A stretch of DNA of 27,470 nt from Deinococcus sp. (GTDB lineage: Bacteria > Deinococcota > Deinococci > Deinococcales > Deinococcaceae): NCBI RefSeq assembly GCF_018260405.1, contig NZ_JAGLBG010000031.1, positions 1 through 27,470 of the forward strand, given 5' to 3'. Both the position numbers and the translations under genes were made by a program. Below the pieces are notes generated by a model, which had not been told where the DNA came from, did not search any database, and saw nothing but the letters and a program-made list of their open reading frames with translations. Shown piece by piece: positions 16,874-25,252 of the stretch (position 1 is its first letter; each line of letters starts with the position of its first letter).

Positions 16874-17097
16874 GTATCCTCCGCCCCGGCTGGGCCTCGA
16901 CCGCTCAGGGGAATGTGTCTGGCCCCGGCCGCTGGTGTTCGCGGGAGATCGTAGGCCTGTTCCCACGGCGGCAAGACCAGAGTGGCTATGTGCTGGCCCC
17001 TGAATTGGAAATGAGCCTGGGGCGGTACTCACTGCCTATGATGCCTGTTAGAAAGGAAAAGAGCGATGTGTACGGTTGATGTGCGGTGAGAAAAAAG

Positions 17098-17120
17098 AAA
17101 AAACCCCGCACTGGGCGAGG
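17098..17120 (-). terminator. terminator of the tRNA-Asp/tRNA-Phe unit
   Basis: On the minus strand CCTCGC (17115-17120) pairs with GCGGGG (17104-17109) with one T-G pair, and six T follow. It sits 8 bp past the tRNA-Phe CCA end. Confidence 0.8.
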
Positions 17121-17128
17121 TTCTGACT

Positions 17129-17205
<77 letters not shown>

Positions 17206-17217
17206 TACTCCTTGCGG

Positions 17218-17297
<80 letters not shown>

Positions 17298-17338
17298 ATG
17301 TGGTAAAAACTGCGGCTGCCCTAAAAGCAGCGGGGTTA

Positions 17339-17367
17339 AGGATAACGGCGCATATGCTGCTTGTCAA
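17339..17367 (-). promoter_or_regulatory. promoter of the tRNA-Asp/tRNA-Phe unit
   Basis: Minus strand: a perfect TTGACA (17362-17367), a 17-bp spacer, then TATCCT (17339-17344). This is the strongest sigma-70-type promoter in the window. Confidence 0.8.
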
Positions 17368-17369
17368 CT

Positions 17370-17462
17370 TTAGAGCAGTTGGCATGAGCAGCTGCCGGGT
17401 GTAACACTCGGGGTAAAGGGGCGTCATGCGGCCCTCTCTACCCGGCAGCTCCTTAGAGCAGT
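17370..17462. repeat. inverted repeat flanked by direct repeats
   Basis: AGCTGCCGGGT (17390-17400) and ACCCGGCAGCT (17440-17450) form an exact 11-bp inverted pair. Outside them, TTAGAGCAGT occurs as a 10-bp direct repeat (17370-17379 and 17453-17462). The layout resembles a tiny insertion with a target duplication, or a miniature element, but there is no coding capacity between the arms. Confidence 0.55.
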
Positions 17463-17528
17463 GCTCCGAATGATGGGCACGTCGGAACAACGCCGCCGCC
17501 CCCTTCATTCTACGTCCTGCTCTTTCTT

Positions 17529-17560
17529 GTTCACTCGTTCCACTCGGCAAAAAGAGGGTC
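17529..17560 (-). repeat. dispersed intergenic repeat, copy near the phosphoesterase gene
   Basis: On the minus strand the core TGCCGAGTGGAACGAGTGA matches TGCCGAGCGGAGCGAGTGA at about 27347-27367 at 17 of 19 positions. Each core is preceded by a T-rich run and followed by an AGCAG box. It lies next to the hairpin element at 17561-17592 and may be part of the same mobile or regulatory unit. Confidence 0.55.
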
Positions 17561-17592
17561 AAAAGAGCACCACCTTTTTGCAAAATGCTCTA
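17561..17592 (-). terminator. second copy of the repeated hairpin element, at the phosphoesterase stop codon
   Basis: On the minus strand the TAG stop (17592-17590) starts the element: AGAGCA (17591-17586) pairs with TGCTCT (17569-17564), and TTTT follows. It differs from the mscL copy (3335-3369) by one base between the stop codon and the T-run. Confidence 0.75.
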
Positions 17593-18363
17593 GAAAGGGA
17601 CAGCGTTGATGCTGCGGAGGTTGGGCTGGCCTGCCTCGTCGTACATGATTTCGAGGTATTCACGGCTGTGTAGGGCGTCGATCATGGCAAAGCGGGGGGT
17701 CTGATTGTCGTCGCGGTGAATCAGAATGCCGCCGTCGAGCTGCGTGTGGCCGTAGACGCCAAAGTCCAGACCCGCCATATCGACATATTCGGGGGTGTCG
17801 CGGAACCAATGCTTCGAGCTGCGGTCGCTGTAGAACAGGTCGTCGTAAAACTGGTGTGCGGGCAGCGGCGACACGTGGGCAAACTGCAAGGCCTCGATGC
17901 GGACCTCACGGGGGAAGCGGCTCATCCAGCTGTGCAGGCGCTGAGGTAGGTGGACTCCGCCCCGTTCAGGGTCGAACTCTACATGCCGCACCCCGCCCGA
18001 CGTGCCGAGCAGGTGCGCCGGATCGAGCACGTTGGCGTCGTGGTTGCCCAGAATAATATGAACGGCGTGTGGCGCGGCGTCCTGATATTGCCTGAGCAGG
18101 TCCAGCGCCGTGATCTGCTCACGGGCGGCGCTCAGCAGGTGCTCCTGATCGTGTGAGTCGAAAGGCCGCAGGCCGGTCAGCCGGTTATAGGCCTCCTGAC
18201 TTTTTGGGTGCACCAGATCCCCAATCAGAATGACCTGATACAGCCCGGCCAGCACAGGGGGCGTGGGTCGAAAGTCGGCGGTCATGCAGCTTGCACTCCG
18301 CAGCGCTTCCCACAGCAGCGGAAAGTCGGCGTGTACGTCTCCGATGGCAATGAACTTATGCAC
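17590..18363 (-). CDS. calcineurin-like metallophosphoesterase, PPP/ApaH-like (257 aa)
   Basis: Di-metal phosphoesterase fold with all five motifs: IAIGDVHADF (about residues 5-14), LIGDLVHPKS (about 46-55), ILGNHDANV (about 103-111), FAHVS (about 166-170) and GVYGHTQLDGG (about 210-220). The order and spacing are closest to Ser/Thr-phosphatase or ApaH-type enzymes that act on phosphoproteins, nucleotides or RNA ends. No signal peptide, so cytoplasmic. The start is GTG at 18361-18363, 3 nt after the TGA of the DdrA-like gene and without its own good ribosome site, so the two are probably co-translated. The stop codon forms part of the repeated hairpin element. The substrate is unknown; the coupling hints at a nucleic-acid or nucleotide substrate (inference). 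Confidence 0.88.
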   Translation of the reverse strand: MHKFIAIGDVHADFPLLWEALRSASCMTADFRPTPPVLAGLYQVILIGDLVHPKSQEAYNRLTGLRPFDSHDQEHLLSAAREQITALDLLRQYQDAAPHAVHIILGNHDANVLDPAHLLGTSGGVRHVEFDPERGGVHLPQRLHSWMSRFPREVRIEALQFAHVSPLPAHQFYDDLFYSDRSSKHWFRDTPEYVDMAGLDFGVYGHTQLDGGILIHRDDNQTPRFAMIDALHSREYLEIMYDEAGQPNLRSINAVPF

Positions 18364-18366
18364 GCC

Positions 18367-18966
18367 TCAGCCCTTGAGAATGGCTGACAGCTCTTTGTAG
18401 ATGGCGCGGCTTTCTTCCACGGTCTCGCCGTAACCGCGCATCAGGATGCGGGCCGCCTCCTTGTTCTTGCCGACCACCTTGAGCTGCTCGATGAGGTCTT
18501 CGATATGCTGCCGGGCCTTTTCCATCTGGGGATCGCGCGGCGGCTCGGGGGAGAGCTGGGCTGGCCGAGCTGCCGATTCGGGCCGGGGGTCGCTTTCCAG
18601 ATCAGCGGTATTGGGGCCGTCTTCGGGGTCATACTCGACCCAGTGGCCTTCTGTGGCCGGGGCGACCCCGTACAGCCGCGCCGCCTCGCCCAGGGCCGCC
18701 AGCTTGGCATCGGCAAGGGACGGGGCGGTAGCGAGGCCCTCACGAACCGTTCCCAACACGCTGAGTCTGGCCCGAACCACGCAGGGAGAGACACTGTCGC
18801 AGCCCCAGGTCAGACTCCAGTTCGGGTCCACGCGTTCGAGATGCACCGCCAGTTCGTCGAGGTCGGGAGCGGAGCGGACATGCGCCTGATCGCCCCGGAT
18901 TTCGAGGATCGCCCACGCCGTCATGCTGGCGCGAAGGGCCTCGCGCGCACGGTCAAGATCAGCCAT
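18367..18966 (-). CDS. DdrA/Rad52-like single-strand-binding protein, divergent paralogue (199 aa)
   Basis: DdrA binds 3' single-stranded DNA ends and shields them after DNA damage in Deinococcus. This protein lines up with my recollection of DdrA. WSLTWG (50-55) stands at DdrA's WSFEV, and VVRARLSVLGTVREGL (63-78) at its VKGRLTVLGVTREDI. The helix LADAKLAALGEAARLYGV (84-101) stands at its KAAASDAFKRCAVQFGI, followed by HWVEYDPEDG. A low-complexity linker (115-147) leads to a C-terminal helical region ending SRAIYKELSAILKG, like DdrA's REVYKHLKAALG. It lacks several basic positions of DdrA's core. ATG 18964-18966 follows a TAGAAT box by 7 nt. No RDRM (DdrO operator) palindrome is seen upstream, so it is probably not in the classic damage regulon. 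Family moderately sure; activity unknown. Confidence 0.65.
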   Translation of the reverse strand: MADLDRAREALRASMTAWAILEIRGDQAHVRSAPDLDELAVHLERVDPNWSLTWGCDSVSPCVVRARLSVLGTVREGLATAPSLADAKLAALGEAARLYGVAPATEGHWVEYDPEDGPNTADLESDPRPESAARPAQLSPEPPRDPQMEKARQHIEDLIEQLKVVGKNKEAARILMRGYGETVEESRAIYKELSAILKG

Positions 18967-18973
18967 AGGCGCT

Positions 18974-18979
18974 ATTCTA
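18974..18979 (-). promoter_or_regulatory. -10 box of leaderless promoter for the DdrA-like gene
   Basis: TAGAAT lies 7 nt before the ATG, with no Shine-Dalgarno. The -35 position falls at the edge of the 24-bp tandem repeat. Confidence 0.55.
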
Positions 18980-18998
18980 GCCGCTTTGGCGCGGCACT

Positions 18999-19056
18999 GG
19001 GCCGATTACTGAGCCGACTGCTGGGCTGATTACTGGGCCGACTGCTGGGCCGATGG
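18999..19056. repeat. 24-bp tandem repeat upstream of the DdrA-like gene
   Basis: Two full units (18999-19022 and 19023-19046) differ at two bases, and a 10-bp partial unit follows (19047-19056). Each unit contains a shorter internal echo, GGGCYGAT and GAGCCGACT/GGGCCGACT. It fills the space between the -10 box of the DdrA-like gene and the tRNA-Trp terminator. Confidence 0.75.
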
Positions 19057-19067
19057 AGCACCGCAAT

Positions 19068-19091
19068 AAAAATCCCCGCGCGAGGCGGGGA
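19068..19091 (-). terminator. terminator after tRNA-Trp
   Basis: On the minus strand CCCCGC and GCGGGG (19085-19090 and 19074-19079) form a perfect 6-bp stem with a 5-nt loop; A then TTTTT follow. Confidence 0.85.
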
Positions 19092-19097
19092 AAGATT

Positions 19098-19173
<76 letters not shown>

Positions 19174-19207
19174 GTGTAGTGCTACCTGTTACTGCTCAGG
19201 CCCGAAC

Positions 19208-19236
19208 AGAGTAGCAGAGGAGGCCGGGGGGTGCAA
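19208..19236 (-). promoter_or_regulatory. promoter of tRNA-Trp
   Basis: Minus strand: TTGCAC (19231-19236), a 17-bp spacer, TACTCT (19208-19213). Transcription would start about 30 nt before the tRNA. Confidence 0.75.
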
Positions 19237-19289
19237 GATGGGCGGCTACGCGGGGACGCGTCTGCTCCGAGCGGCTGGGCCTCCCGCGC

Positions 19290-19295
19290 TAGACT
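19290..19295 (+). promoter_or_regulatory. -10 box of leaderless promoter for the SRPBCC gene
   Basis: TAGACT lies 6 nt before ATG 19302. There is no Shine-Dalgarno. Confidence 0.55.
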
Positions 19296-19301
19296 GCCTT
19301 A

Positions 19302-19850
<549 letters not shown>

Positions 19851-19862
19851 CCGGGGTTACTG

Positions 19863-20462
19863 ATGAATAAAGCGCGGATGGAAGCCTTCTCGGATGGGGT
19901 TCTGGCAATCATCATCACCATCATGGTGCTGGAATTGCCCCGCCCAGAAGGTCATGACTGGTCAACGCTGTACAGACTGTGGCCCACACTGCTGAGCTAC
20001 GCCCTCAGCTTTATTTATGTCGGCATATATTGGAATAACCACCATCACCTGATGCACACGGTTAGGCGGATCGGTGGGCAGCTCCTCTGGGCTAACTTGC
20101 ATCTGCTGTTCTGGCTTTCACTGTTTCCGTATGTCACCGGCTGGGCGGGTGAGTCTCACTTTGCACCGGTTCCCATGACCTGCTACGGCATCGTGGCGCT
20201 GATGTGCGCCCTGTCATGGCTGCTGCTGACGCGGGCGATCATCGCTGCTGGCCCGCAAAATAGTCTGCTGGCTCAGGCCATGGGCCGGGGCCTCAAGGAA
20301 ACGCTGTCGCTGGTCGGCTACCTTGTTGCCATCGTGGCCCCATTTTTCGGGCATATCGGCGTGGTGGTGGCGGGTCTGGCCCTGATGGCGGTGGCTCTGG
20401 GCTGGCTGATTCCAGACCGGCGAATCGAGCGTGTGTTACAGGCCACAGAGACCGAAGAGTAA
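19863..20462 (+). CDS. TMEM175/DUF1211 family potassium-channel-like membrane protein (199 aa)
   Basis: The signature RMEAFSDGVLAIIITIMVLEL (start near residue 5) carries the family's RxxxFSDGV motif in TM1, which lines the pore and gives K+ preference in this channel family. Five further hydrophobic helices follow (about 40-58, 75-93, 104-122, 140-162, 164-183), so each subunit has one six-helix repeat; bacterial members form tetramers. NNHHHLMH, at the end of TM2, fits the family's usual WxxHH region. It starts 12 nt after the SRPBCC stop with only a weak GGGG ribosome site, so it is likely co-translated. The hairpin after the stop has no T-run in this direction. Confidence 0.9.
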   Translation: MNKARMEAFSDGVLAIIITIMVLELPRPEGHDWSTLYRLWPTLLSYALSFIYVGIYWNNHHHLMHTVRRIGGQLLWANLHLLFWLSLFPYVTGWAGESHFAPVPMTCYGIVALMCALSWLLLTRAIIAAGPQNSLLAQAMGRGLKETLSLVGYLVAIVAPFFGHIGVVVAGLALMAVALGWLIPDRRIERVLQATETEE

Positions 20463-20487
20463 AAACCCCCGCCATCTGGCAGGGGCC
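20461..20487 (-). terminator. terminator of the glycine-zipper gene, in the convergent gap
   Basis: On the minus strand CCCCTGCCA pairs with TGGCGGGGG with one imperfect pair, and TTTTT follows. On the plus strand the hairpin lacks a T-run, so it mainly serves the minus-strand gene. Confidence 0.7.
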
Positions 20488-20506
20488 TAAAAACTTGGCT
20501 TAAAGG

Positions 20507-21067
20507 TTAAGCGCGGGCGATGGTGTCGGCGCTGACAAACTGACCGTTGTGACGGGCCACCGCAGCGTTGAGCACGTCAGTAGCCACGTTGTCATCGACG
20601 GCGACGGCGCGGCCACCGTTACCGACGGTGGTGTTGAGGTGATCGTAGTAGTGGTCATCAACGGTGGTGGCCGCGTAGCCGCTGCCAGTTTCATCGACAC
20701 CAGCCGCGCCGCCTGCTGCGCCTACCGCGGCGCCCACGCCCGAACCCAGGGCGGTCATGCCCAGGATCACGGGCAAGGCCAGGCCACCGGTGGCAACGAC
20801 TGCCCCAGCGCCAATGATACCGGCGGCAGCACCCACCAGGGCACCTACGCCCGTGCCTTTGACCGCACCAGCACCAGCGTCTTCAGGCGTGCCGCCGCCT
20901 TCGACCACGGCAGTCGTAGCAGTCGTAGTCGTGGCATCGGTGGCGACAGGAGCCGTGCGGCGGTTGAGGGTCGTGGTGCCCACCGTGGGAGCCACGACAC
21001 CCTGGCTCTGGAGGTCAGCAATGAAGGCGTCAGCGTCGGCAACTGTAGGGAACAGAATATGTTTCAT
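20507..21067 (-). CDS. glycine-zipper protein with split ferredoxin-like halves, stress-protein-like (186 aa)
   Basis: The layout is an N-terminal alpha/beta segment (ILFPTVADADAFIADLQSQGV, about 4-24), a Thr/Ala linker, a Gly/Ala-rich hydrophobic zipper (about 70-125, with VGALVGAAAGIIGAGAVVATGG), and a C-terminal segment (YYDHLNTTV, GRAVAVDDNVATDVLNAAV) like the YflT/DUF1269 proteins, where a zipper is inserted in a ferredoxin-like fold. The zipper suggests membrane association or oligomerisation. No signal peptide is seen. The ATG at 21067 has no clear ribosome site; on the minus strand TTGCCC, 17 bp, CATAAC ends only 3 nt before it, too close for a leaderless start. Another -10-like CATAAT lies about 65 nt upstream. 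Probable general stress protein (inference). Confidence 0.6.
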   Translation of the reverse strand: MKHILFPTVADADAFIADLQSQGVVAPTVGTTTLNRRTAPVATDATTTTATTAVVEGGGTPEDAGAGAVKGTGVGALVGAAAGIIGAGAVVATGGLALPVILGMTALGSGVGAAVGAAGGAAGVDETGSGYAATTVDDHYYDHLNTTVGNGGRAVAVDDNVATDVLNAAVARHNGQFVSADTIARA

Positions 21068-21238
21068 GCTGTTATGTTGGCTGCTGGTGCGTCGGGCAAC
21101 ATGAGAATTTCGGAAAGACAGCTTAAACGGACATTATGCTGCACGTTACCTTTACTTGATGTGTTCTGGATTTAGTGGTGGGGGGCTAGCAAACTGGGCA
21201 GAGGTATGCTGAGTCACGCTACGCGCAAACCAAACCAG

Positions 21239-21268
21239 AAAAACCGGAACCCCATACAGGAATTCCGG
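21239..21268 (-). terminator. rplY terminator
   Basis: On the minus strand CCGGAA (21268-21263) pairs with TTCCGG (21249-21244), followed by five T. Confidence 0.8.
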
Positions 21269-21300
21269 CCCGGCAGCAGGAAAAATCAGCTGCGGTTTCC

Positions 21301-22005
21301 TTAGGCCTCGGGGCTGTCCTTGTCCAGATCCTTGCCTTCTTCGGTCTCGGCTTTGGCTTCCTCGAGGCTGGCGTCGCCTTCCAGAACAGCGGCGGCAGCT
21401 TCCTCGGACAGCTCGCCTGCGGCCACCAGACCAGCCACCTGAGCGGCCTGCGTTTCGGCCTGTAGTTCCTCAGCGGTCAGACGTGGGGGTAGCACGCTGA
21501 TGATGATCTGGTCGGCGTCGGCGGCCAGGGTGCAGCCTTCGGGCAGTTTGATGTCGCCAGCAGTGACATGGTCGCCGATCTTGAGCTTGGTCACGTCTAC
21601 CACGAGTTCCTGCGGAATGCGGCGTGGGCCGGGAGCCACGATTTGGAGCTGGTGGGTCACGATGTCGACCAGACCGCCTTCGATTTCGCCTTGGCTCTTG
21701 CCGGTGGTGTGCACGGGCACGCTGACTTCGATGGCTTCGCCGTAGGTCACCATGAAGAAGTCCACGTGAATGGGCAGGCGCTTACGCTTGTCCATCTGCA
21801 CGGCCTTGACCAGTGCGGGGAAGGTTTCGCCGCCTTCGACGGTGATGTCGAACAGGCCAGTGGTGCTGGTGCGGCGGAAAGCGCGGTCGAATTCCTTGCG
21901 GTTGAGGGCAAAAGAAATGTTCTTTTCCTTGTTGTAGGCGACGGCGGGGATAAATCCTTCAGCCAGTTTTTCCTGGCTGGTGCGGGGTTTGACGGTCATT
22001 TCCAT
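21301..22005 (-). CDS. rplY: 50S ribosomal protein L25 (general stress protein CTC), long Deinococcus form
   Basis: L25/CTC binds 5S rRNA in the large ribosomal subunit. The 234 residues match D. radiodurans CTC as I recall it, with runs such as AVAYNKE, STTGLFDITVEGGETFPALV and DFFMVTYGEAIEVSVPVHTTG. Domain 1 (about 1-90) is the L25 beta-barrel that binds 5S rRNA, domain 2 (about 91-178) is the TL5/CTC domain, and domain 3 (about 179-234) is the acidic helical tail found in Deinococcus, with AGLVAAGELSEEAAAAVLEGDASLEE. The start is ATG 22003-22005 (MEMTVKP, like MELTAKP), with AAGGAG 10 nt upstream; the frame is open further upstream but that part is leader. The mRNA leader of about 130 nt contains a CCCGAAAGGG hairpin next to the ribosome site and the near-direct repeat GGGCAGAACC/GGGCAGTACC, possible autoregulatory sites. 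Confidence 0.96.
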   Translation of the reverse strand: MEMTVKPRTSQEKLAEGFIPAVAYNKEKNISFALNRKEFDRAFRRTSTTGLFDITVEGGETFPALVKAVQMDKRKRLPIHVDFFMVTYGEAIEVSVPVHTTGKSQGEIEGGLVDIVTHQLQIVAPGPRRIPQELVVDVTKLKIGDHVTAGDIKLPEGCTLAADADQIIISVLPPRLTAEELQAETQAAQVAGLVAAGELSEEAAAAVLEGDASLEEAKAETEEGKDLDKDSPEA

Positions 22006-22143
22006 GATGAGGCTCTCCTTAGGTACTGCCCTTTCGGGGTTCTGCCCTAATAACTTCTGCGCTGTCACGCTCTCGCTACGCACTGACCCGTGGGGTCTTG
22101 CCCGATGAGGCGTCAGGGGCAGGGGCAGACATGCAACCGTAAG

Positions 22144-22152
22144 AGCATAGCA
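22144..22152 (-). promoter_or_regulatory. extended -10 promoter of rplY
   Basis: On the minus strand TGC-TATGCT is an extended -10 (TGn plus TATGCT). No good -35 is seen. It implies a leader of about 130 nt. Confidence 0.5.
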
Positions 22153-22339
22153 AAAGCGGCTACCCAATTGGAAGTGCGCCCGTGCCTATTGCCTATGTGC
22201 TTATTGCCTACGTGACTGTATGACTGCGTGACTATGACTCTGCGAACTCCACGCCAACCTCACCCCACCCACCGGGTTATGCCTTTGAATAGACCTCCTG
22301 CAAAAGTGGGGGGTCGGGCCACCCCGCCTCCCCACTCTC

Positions 22340-22367
22340 GCCGAGTAGGGAGAGCCGAGCAGGGAGA
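22340..22367. repeat. 14-bp tandem duplication
   Basis: GCCGAGTAGGGAGA (22340-22353) is followed directly by GCCGAGCAGGGAGA (22354-22367), one mismatch, upstream of the acyl-CoA dehydrogenase. Confidence 0.7.
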
Positions 22368-22433
22368 GTAGGAGTAAACCTCATGAGAATCACCGGGAAA
22401 CTTTGGCAAGAGGTCTAATGGCGGGTCAGGACG

Positions 22434-22439
22434 TAGGAT
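22434..22439 (+). promoter_or_regulatory. -10 box of leaderless promoter for acyl-CoA dehydrogenase
   Basis: TAGGAT lies 7 nt before ATG 22447. There is no Shine-Dalgarno. Confidence 0.5.
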
Positions 22440-22446
22440 TGACCAA

Positions 22447-23595
<1,149 letters not shown>

Positions 23596-23629
23596 GCGCG
23601 GGCCGAATTCAGTGACCTAGCGGCGCACC

Positions 23630-23644
23630 CCGTCAGCTTGACGG
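23630..23644 (+). terminator. hairpin after acyl-CoA dehydrogenase, no T-run
   Basis: CCGTCA and TGACGG form a perfect 6-bp stem with a 3-nt loop, 35 bp past the stop. No U tract follows, so it may be a weak or rho-assisted terminator. The rest of the gap up to 23848 shows nothing further. Confidence 0.35.
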
Positions 23645-23848
23645 CCAGAGCTCTAGAGTCATCTCCCTGCCCCTGACGCGCAAGCCGGAGCCGGGGGGGT
23701 TCCTGCGCCGTGGAGTCCTGGCCGCTGTGTTCTGGCCCCTGTGTTCTGGTTGTTGGGTAGCTCCTGGCTACCGTGACGCGGGTCAAGCGTCCAGATTCAC
23801 TCTGCTTCGCAGCTCTACCGGTTCACTTTCACCGAAAGCTCTTTGTGC

Positions 23849-24412
23849 CTACTCGCTTTGCCTCGCCGCTTTGCAAGTCCGCTCGGTGGCCAGGTACCCG
23901 GCGCGGCAGTCGTGTGCTTCGCTAGGCAGCCTGGGCACCAGCAGCGCTGACCAGACCACGCCTATGGTCAGGCCGGTGTACCCCGGCAGCAGGCGGTCAT
24001 AAAAGCCGCCGCCGTAGCCCAGGCGTACGCCGCGCAGGTCGTAGGCCAGGCCGGGCAGCAGCACCGCCTCGACGCTGCCTAGTGGGACCTGCGGCGTGTC
24101 GGCAGGCGGCTGAAGGTAGCCTGCCTTGCTGCGTTCGGTGGCCGTGTCCCAGGCATGAAGCGTCAGGTGAGGCTGGGGCCTAAAGCGGGTGCGGGTCGTG
24201 AATAGCTCGAATTCGCCGCGCAGCCCCGACACGTCCGGTTCGCCGGGCAGGTGGTGGTAGGCCAGCACACGCCGGACACCCTGAGCTTGTAAAAACGCTC
24301 GCAGGTGCGCCGTGACCTGTCCGGACTGATCGGCAATGGCCGGGCGGGCAGCGAAGGCCCACGCCCGCCAAGCCGCCTTGCTGTCCCTGTCGTGGGGGCC
24401 GACCTGGGCCAT
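23849..24412 (-). CDS. 5-formyltetrahydrofolate cyclo-ligase (187 aa)
   Basis: Converts 5-formyl-THF to 5,10-methenyl-THF with ATP, clearing an inhibitory folate form in the cytosol (MTHFS/YgfA family). The family signature LLPGLAYDLRGVRLGYGGGFYDRLL is intact (118-142), including the ATP-contacting GYGGGFYDR. The N-terminal basic motif SKAAWRAWAFAAR resembles KxxLRxxxxxxR. An AYHHLPGEPDV stretch (51-61) fits the substrate region. ATG 24410-24412 is chosen because it overlaps the upstream TGA as TGATG, a coupling arrangement; a GTG 9 nt further upstream (24421) is possible. It forms an operon with the phosphoesterase 24412-25203. Confidence 0.9.
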   Translation of the reverse strand: MAQVGPHDRDSKAAWRAWAFAARPAIADQSGQVTAHLRAFLQAQGVRRVLAYHHLPGEPDVSGLRGEFELFTTRTRFRPQPHLTLHAWDTATERSKAGYLQPPADTPQVPLGSVEAVLLPGLAYDLRGVRLGYGGGFYDRLLPGYTGLTIGVVWSALLVPRLPSEAHDCRAGYLATERTCKAARQSE

Positions 24413-25203
24413 CAGATCCACTGCACACCGTCGTGCTGCGTAACCAGCCCATACTGGCCGATTACGCTGGTGTAGGTCAGCAGGTCATCTGCCGGAGTCC
24501 AGTAATGCAGCAGACAAGAGGCGGGTTGCTGCTGCGCCAGCACCTTGGCAGGCTGGCCCAGATCGGGCAGCCAGGCCGCGTCGGTACCGCTACAGGTCAT
24601 CAGAACGGTTCCGGCAAGGTGCTGGACGGTGCTCATGTGGATGTGCCCCGCCACCACGCGCCGCACCTGCGGGTGTTGCCGGATGATGTCGGCGAAAGCC
24701 CCGGCCCCTTCCAACTCGGTGCGGTCTACCGGTTGTATACCCGTGACCAGCGGCGGGTGGTGCATAAAAATCAGGGTGGGCGTCTGCGGGGCTTCGCTCA
24801 GGCGGTCTTGCAGCCAACCCAACCGCTTTTCGCACAGCAGGCCGCCGCTTTCGCCGGGCACATGGGTATCCAGCGCAATGAGGCGCAGCGGGTCACACTC
24901 GACCACGTACTGCATAAAGCCGTCCAGCGCCTGCGTACCCTGTGGTCCCACGGCGCGGCCCAGTTCGTCCCGCTGGTCGTGGTTGCCCGGAATGACGTAT
25001 ACGGGCATGGGCAGCGGGGCAAGCCGTTCCCGGAACAGAGCGTATTCGCCGGGCGGGCCGTGCTCAGCGCAGTCGCCACTGACGATCACGGCGTCGGGTC
25101 GCAGCGGCAACTGGTTCAGGTGAGCTACGGCCCGCTGGAGGGCCTGTGCCTTGGCCGGGCGGGACAGGTCGACGTGCGTGTCGCTAAGCTGGGCAATGAG
25201 CAT
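24412..25203 (-). CDS. metallophosphoesterase, CpdA-like cyclic-nucleotide phosphodiesterase type (263 aa)
   Basis: Class III phosphodiesterase fold with all metal motifs: AQLSDTHVD (4-12), VIVSGDCAEHG (about 42-52), VIPGNHDQRDEL (about 75-86), IFMHHPPLV (about 151-159) and VVAGHIHMSTV (about 190-200). The GNHDQR and MHHPP forms are typical of CpdA/Icc, which hydrolyses cAMP, though many relatives act on other phosphodiesters. The start is ATG 25201-25203, 7 nt after a CATACT -10 box; an in-frame ATG at 25221 would lie upstream of that box. It diverges from the phosphoribosyltransferase gene, and its stop overlaps the start of the cyclo-ligase. The cAMP role is inference. Confidence 0.87.
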   Translation of the reverse strand: MLIAQLSDTHVDLSRPAKAQALQRAVAHLNQLPLRPDAVIVSGDCAEHGPPGEYALFRERLAPLPMPVYVIPGNHDQRDELGRAVGPQGTQALDGFMQYVVECDPLRLIALDTHVPGESGGLLCEKRLGWLQDRLSEAPQTPTLIFMHHPPLVTGIQPVDRTELEGAGAFADIIRQHPQVRRVVAGHIHMSTVQHLAGTVLMTCSGTDAAWLPDLGQPAKVLAQQQPASCLLHYWTPADDLLTYTSVIGQYGLVTQHDGVQWI

Positions 25204-25210
25204 ACGCCAC

Positions 25211-25246
25211 AGTATGGGCATGTAGGTCAGGCCAGCGTATTAAACT
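25211..25246. promoter_or_regulatory. overlapping divergent leaderless promoters
   Basis: The minus strand has CATACT (25211-25216) 7 nt before ATG 25203. The plus strand has TAAACT (25241-25246) 6 nt before GTG 25253. The two -10 boxes are 24 bp apart, so the polymerase sites overlap and the promoters probably compete. Confidence 0.5.
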
Positions 25247-25252
25247 GGGCCG

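Larger units (their letters stand above)
22168..22446. other. divergent gap between rplY and the acyl-CoA dehydrogenase gene
   Basis: Besides the rplY leader and promoter (22006-22152), the gap holds imperfect GTGACT/ATGACT/TTGCCTA repeats at about 22190-22240 and a 14-bp tandem pair at 22340-22367. I see no gene. Confidence 0.5.

Noticed and set aside
17370..17462. Complete insertion sequence with target duplication
   Set aside because: The arms are only 39 bp apart, so there is no room for a transposase. It is kept only as a repeat.
22190..22245. CRISPR-like spacing of TTGCCTA/GTGACT words
   Set aside because: Units are short, irregular and without constant-length spacers.
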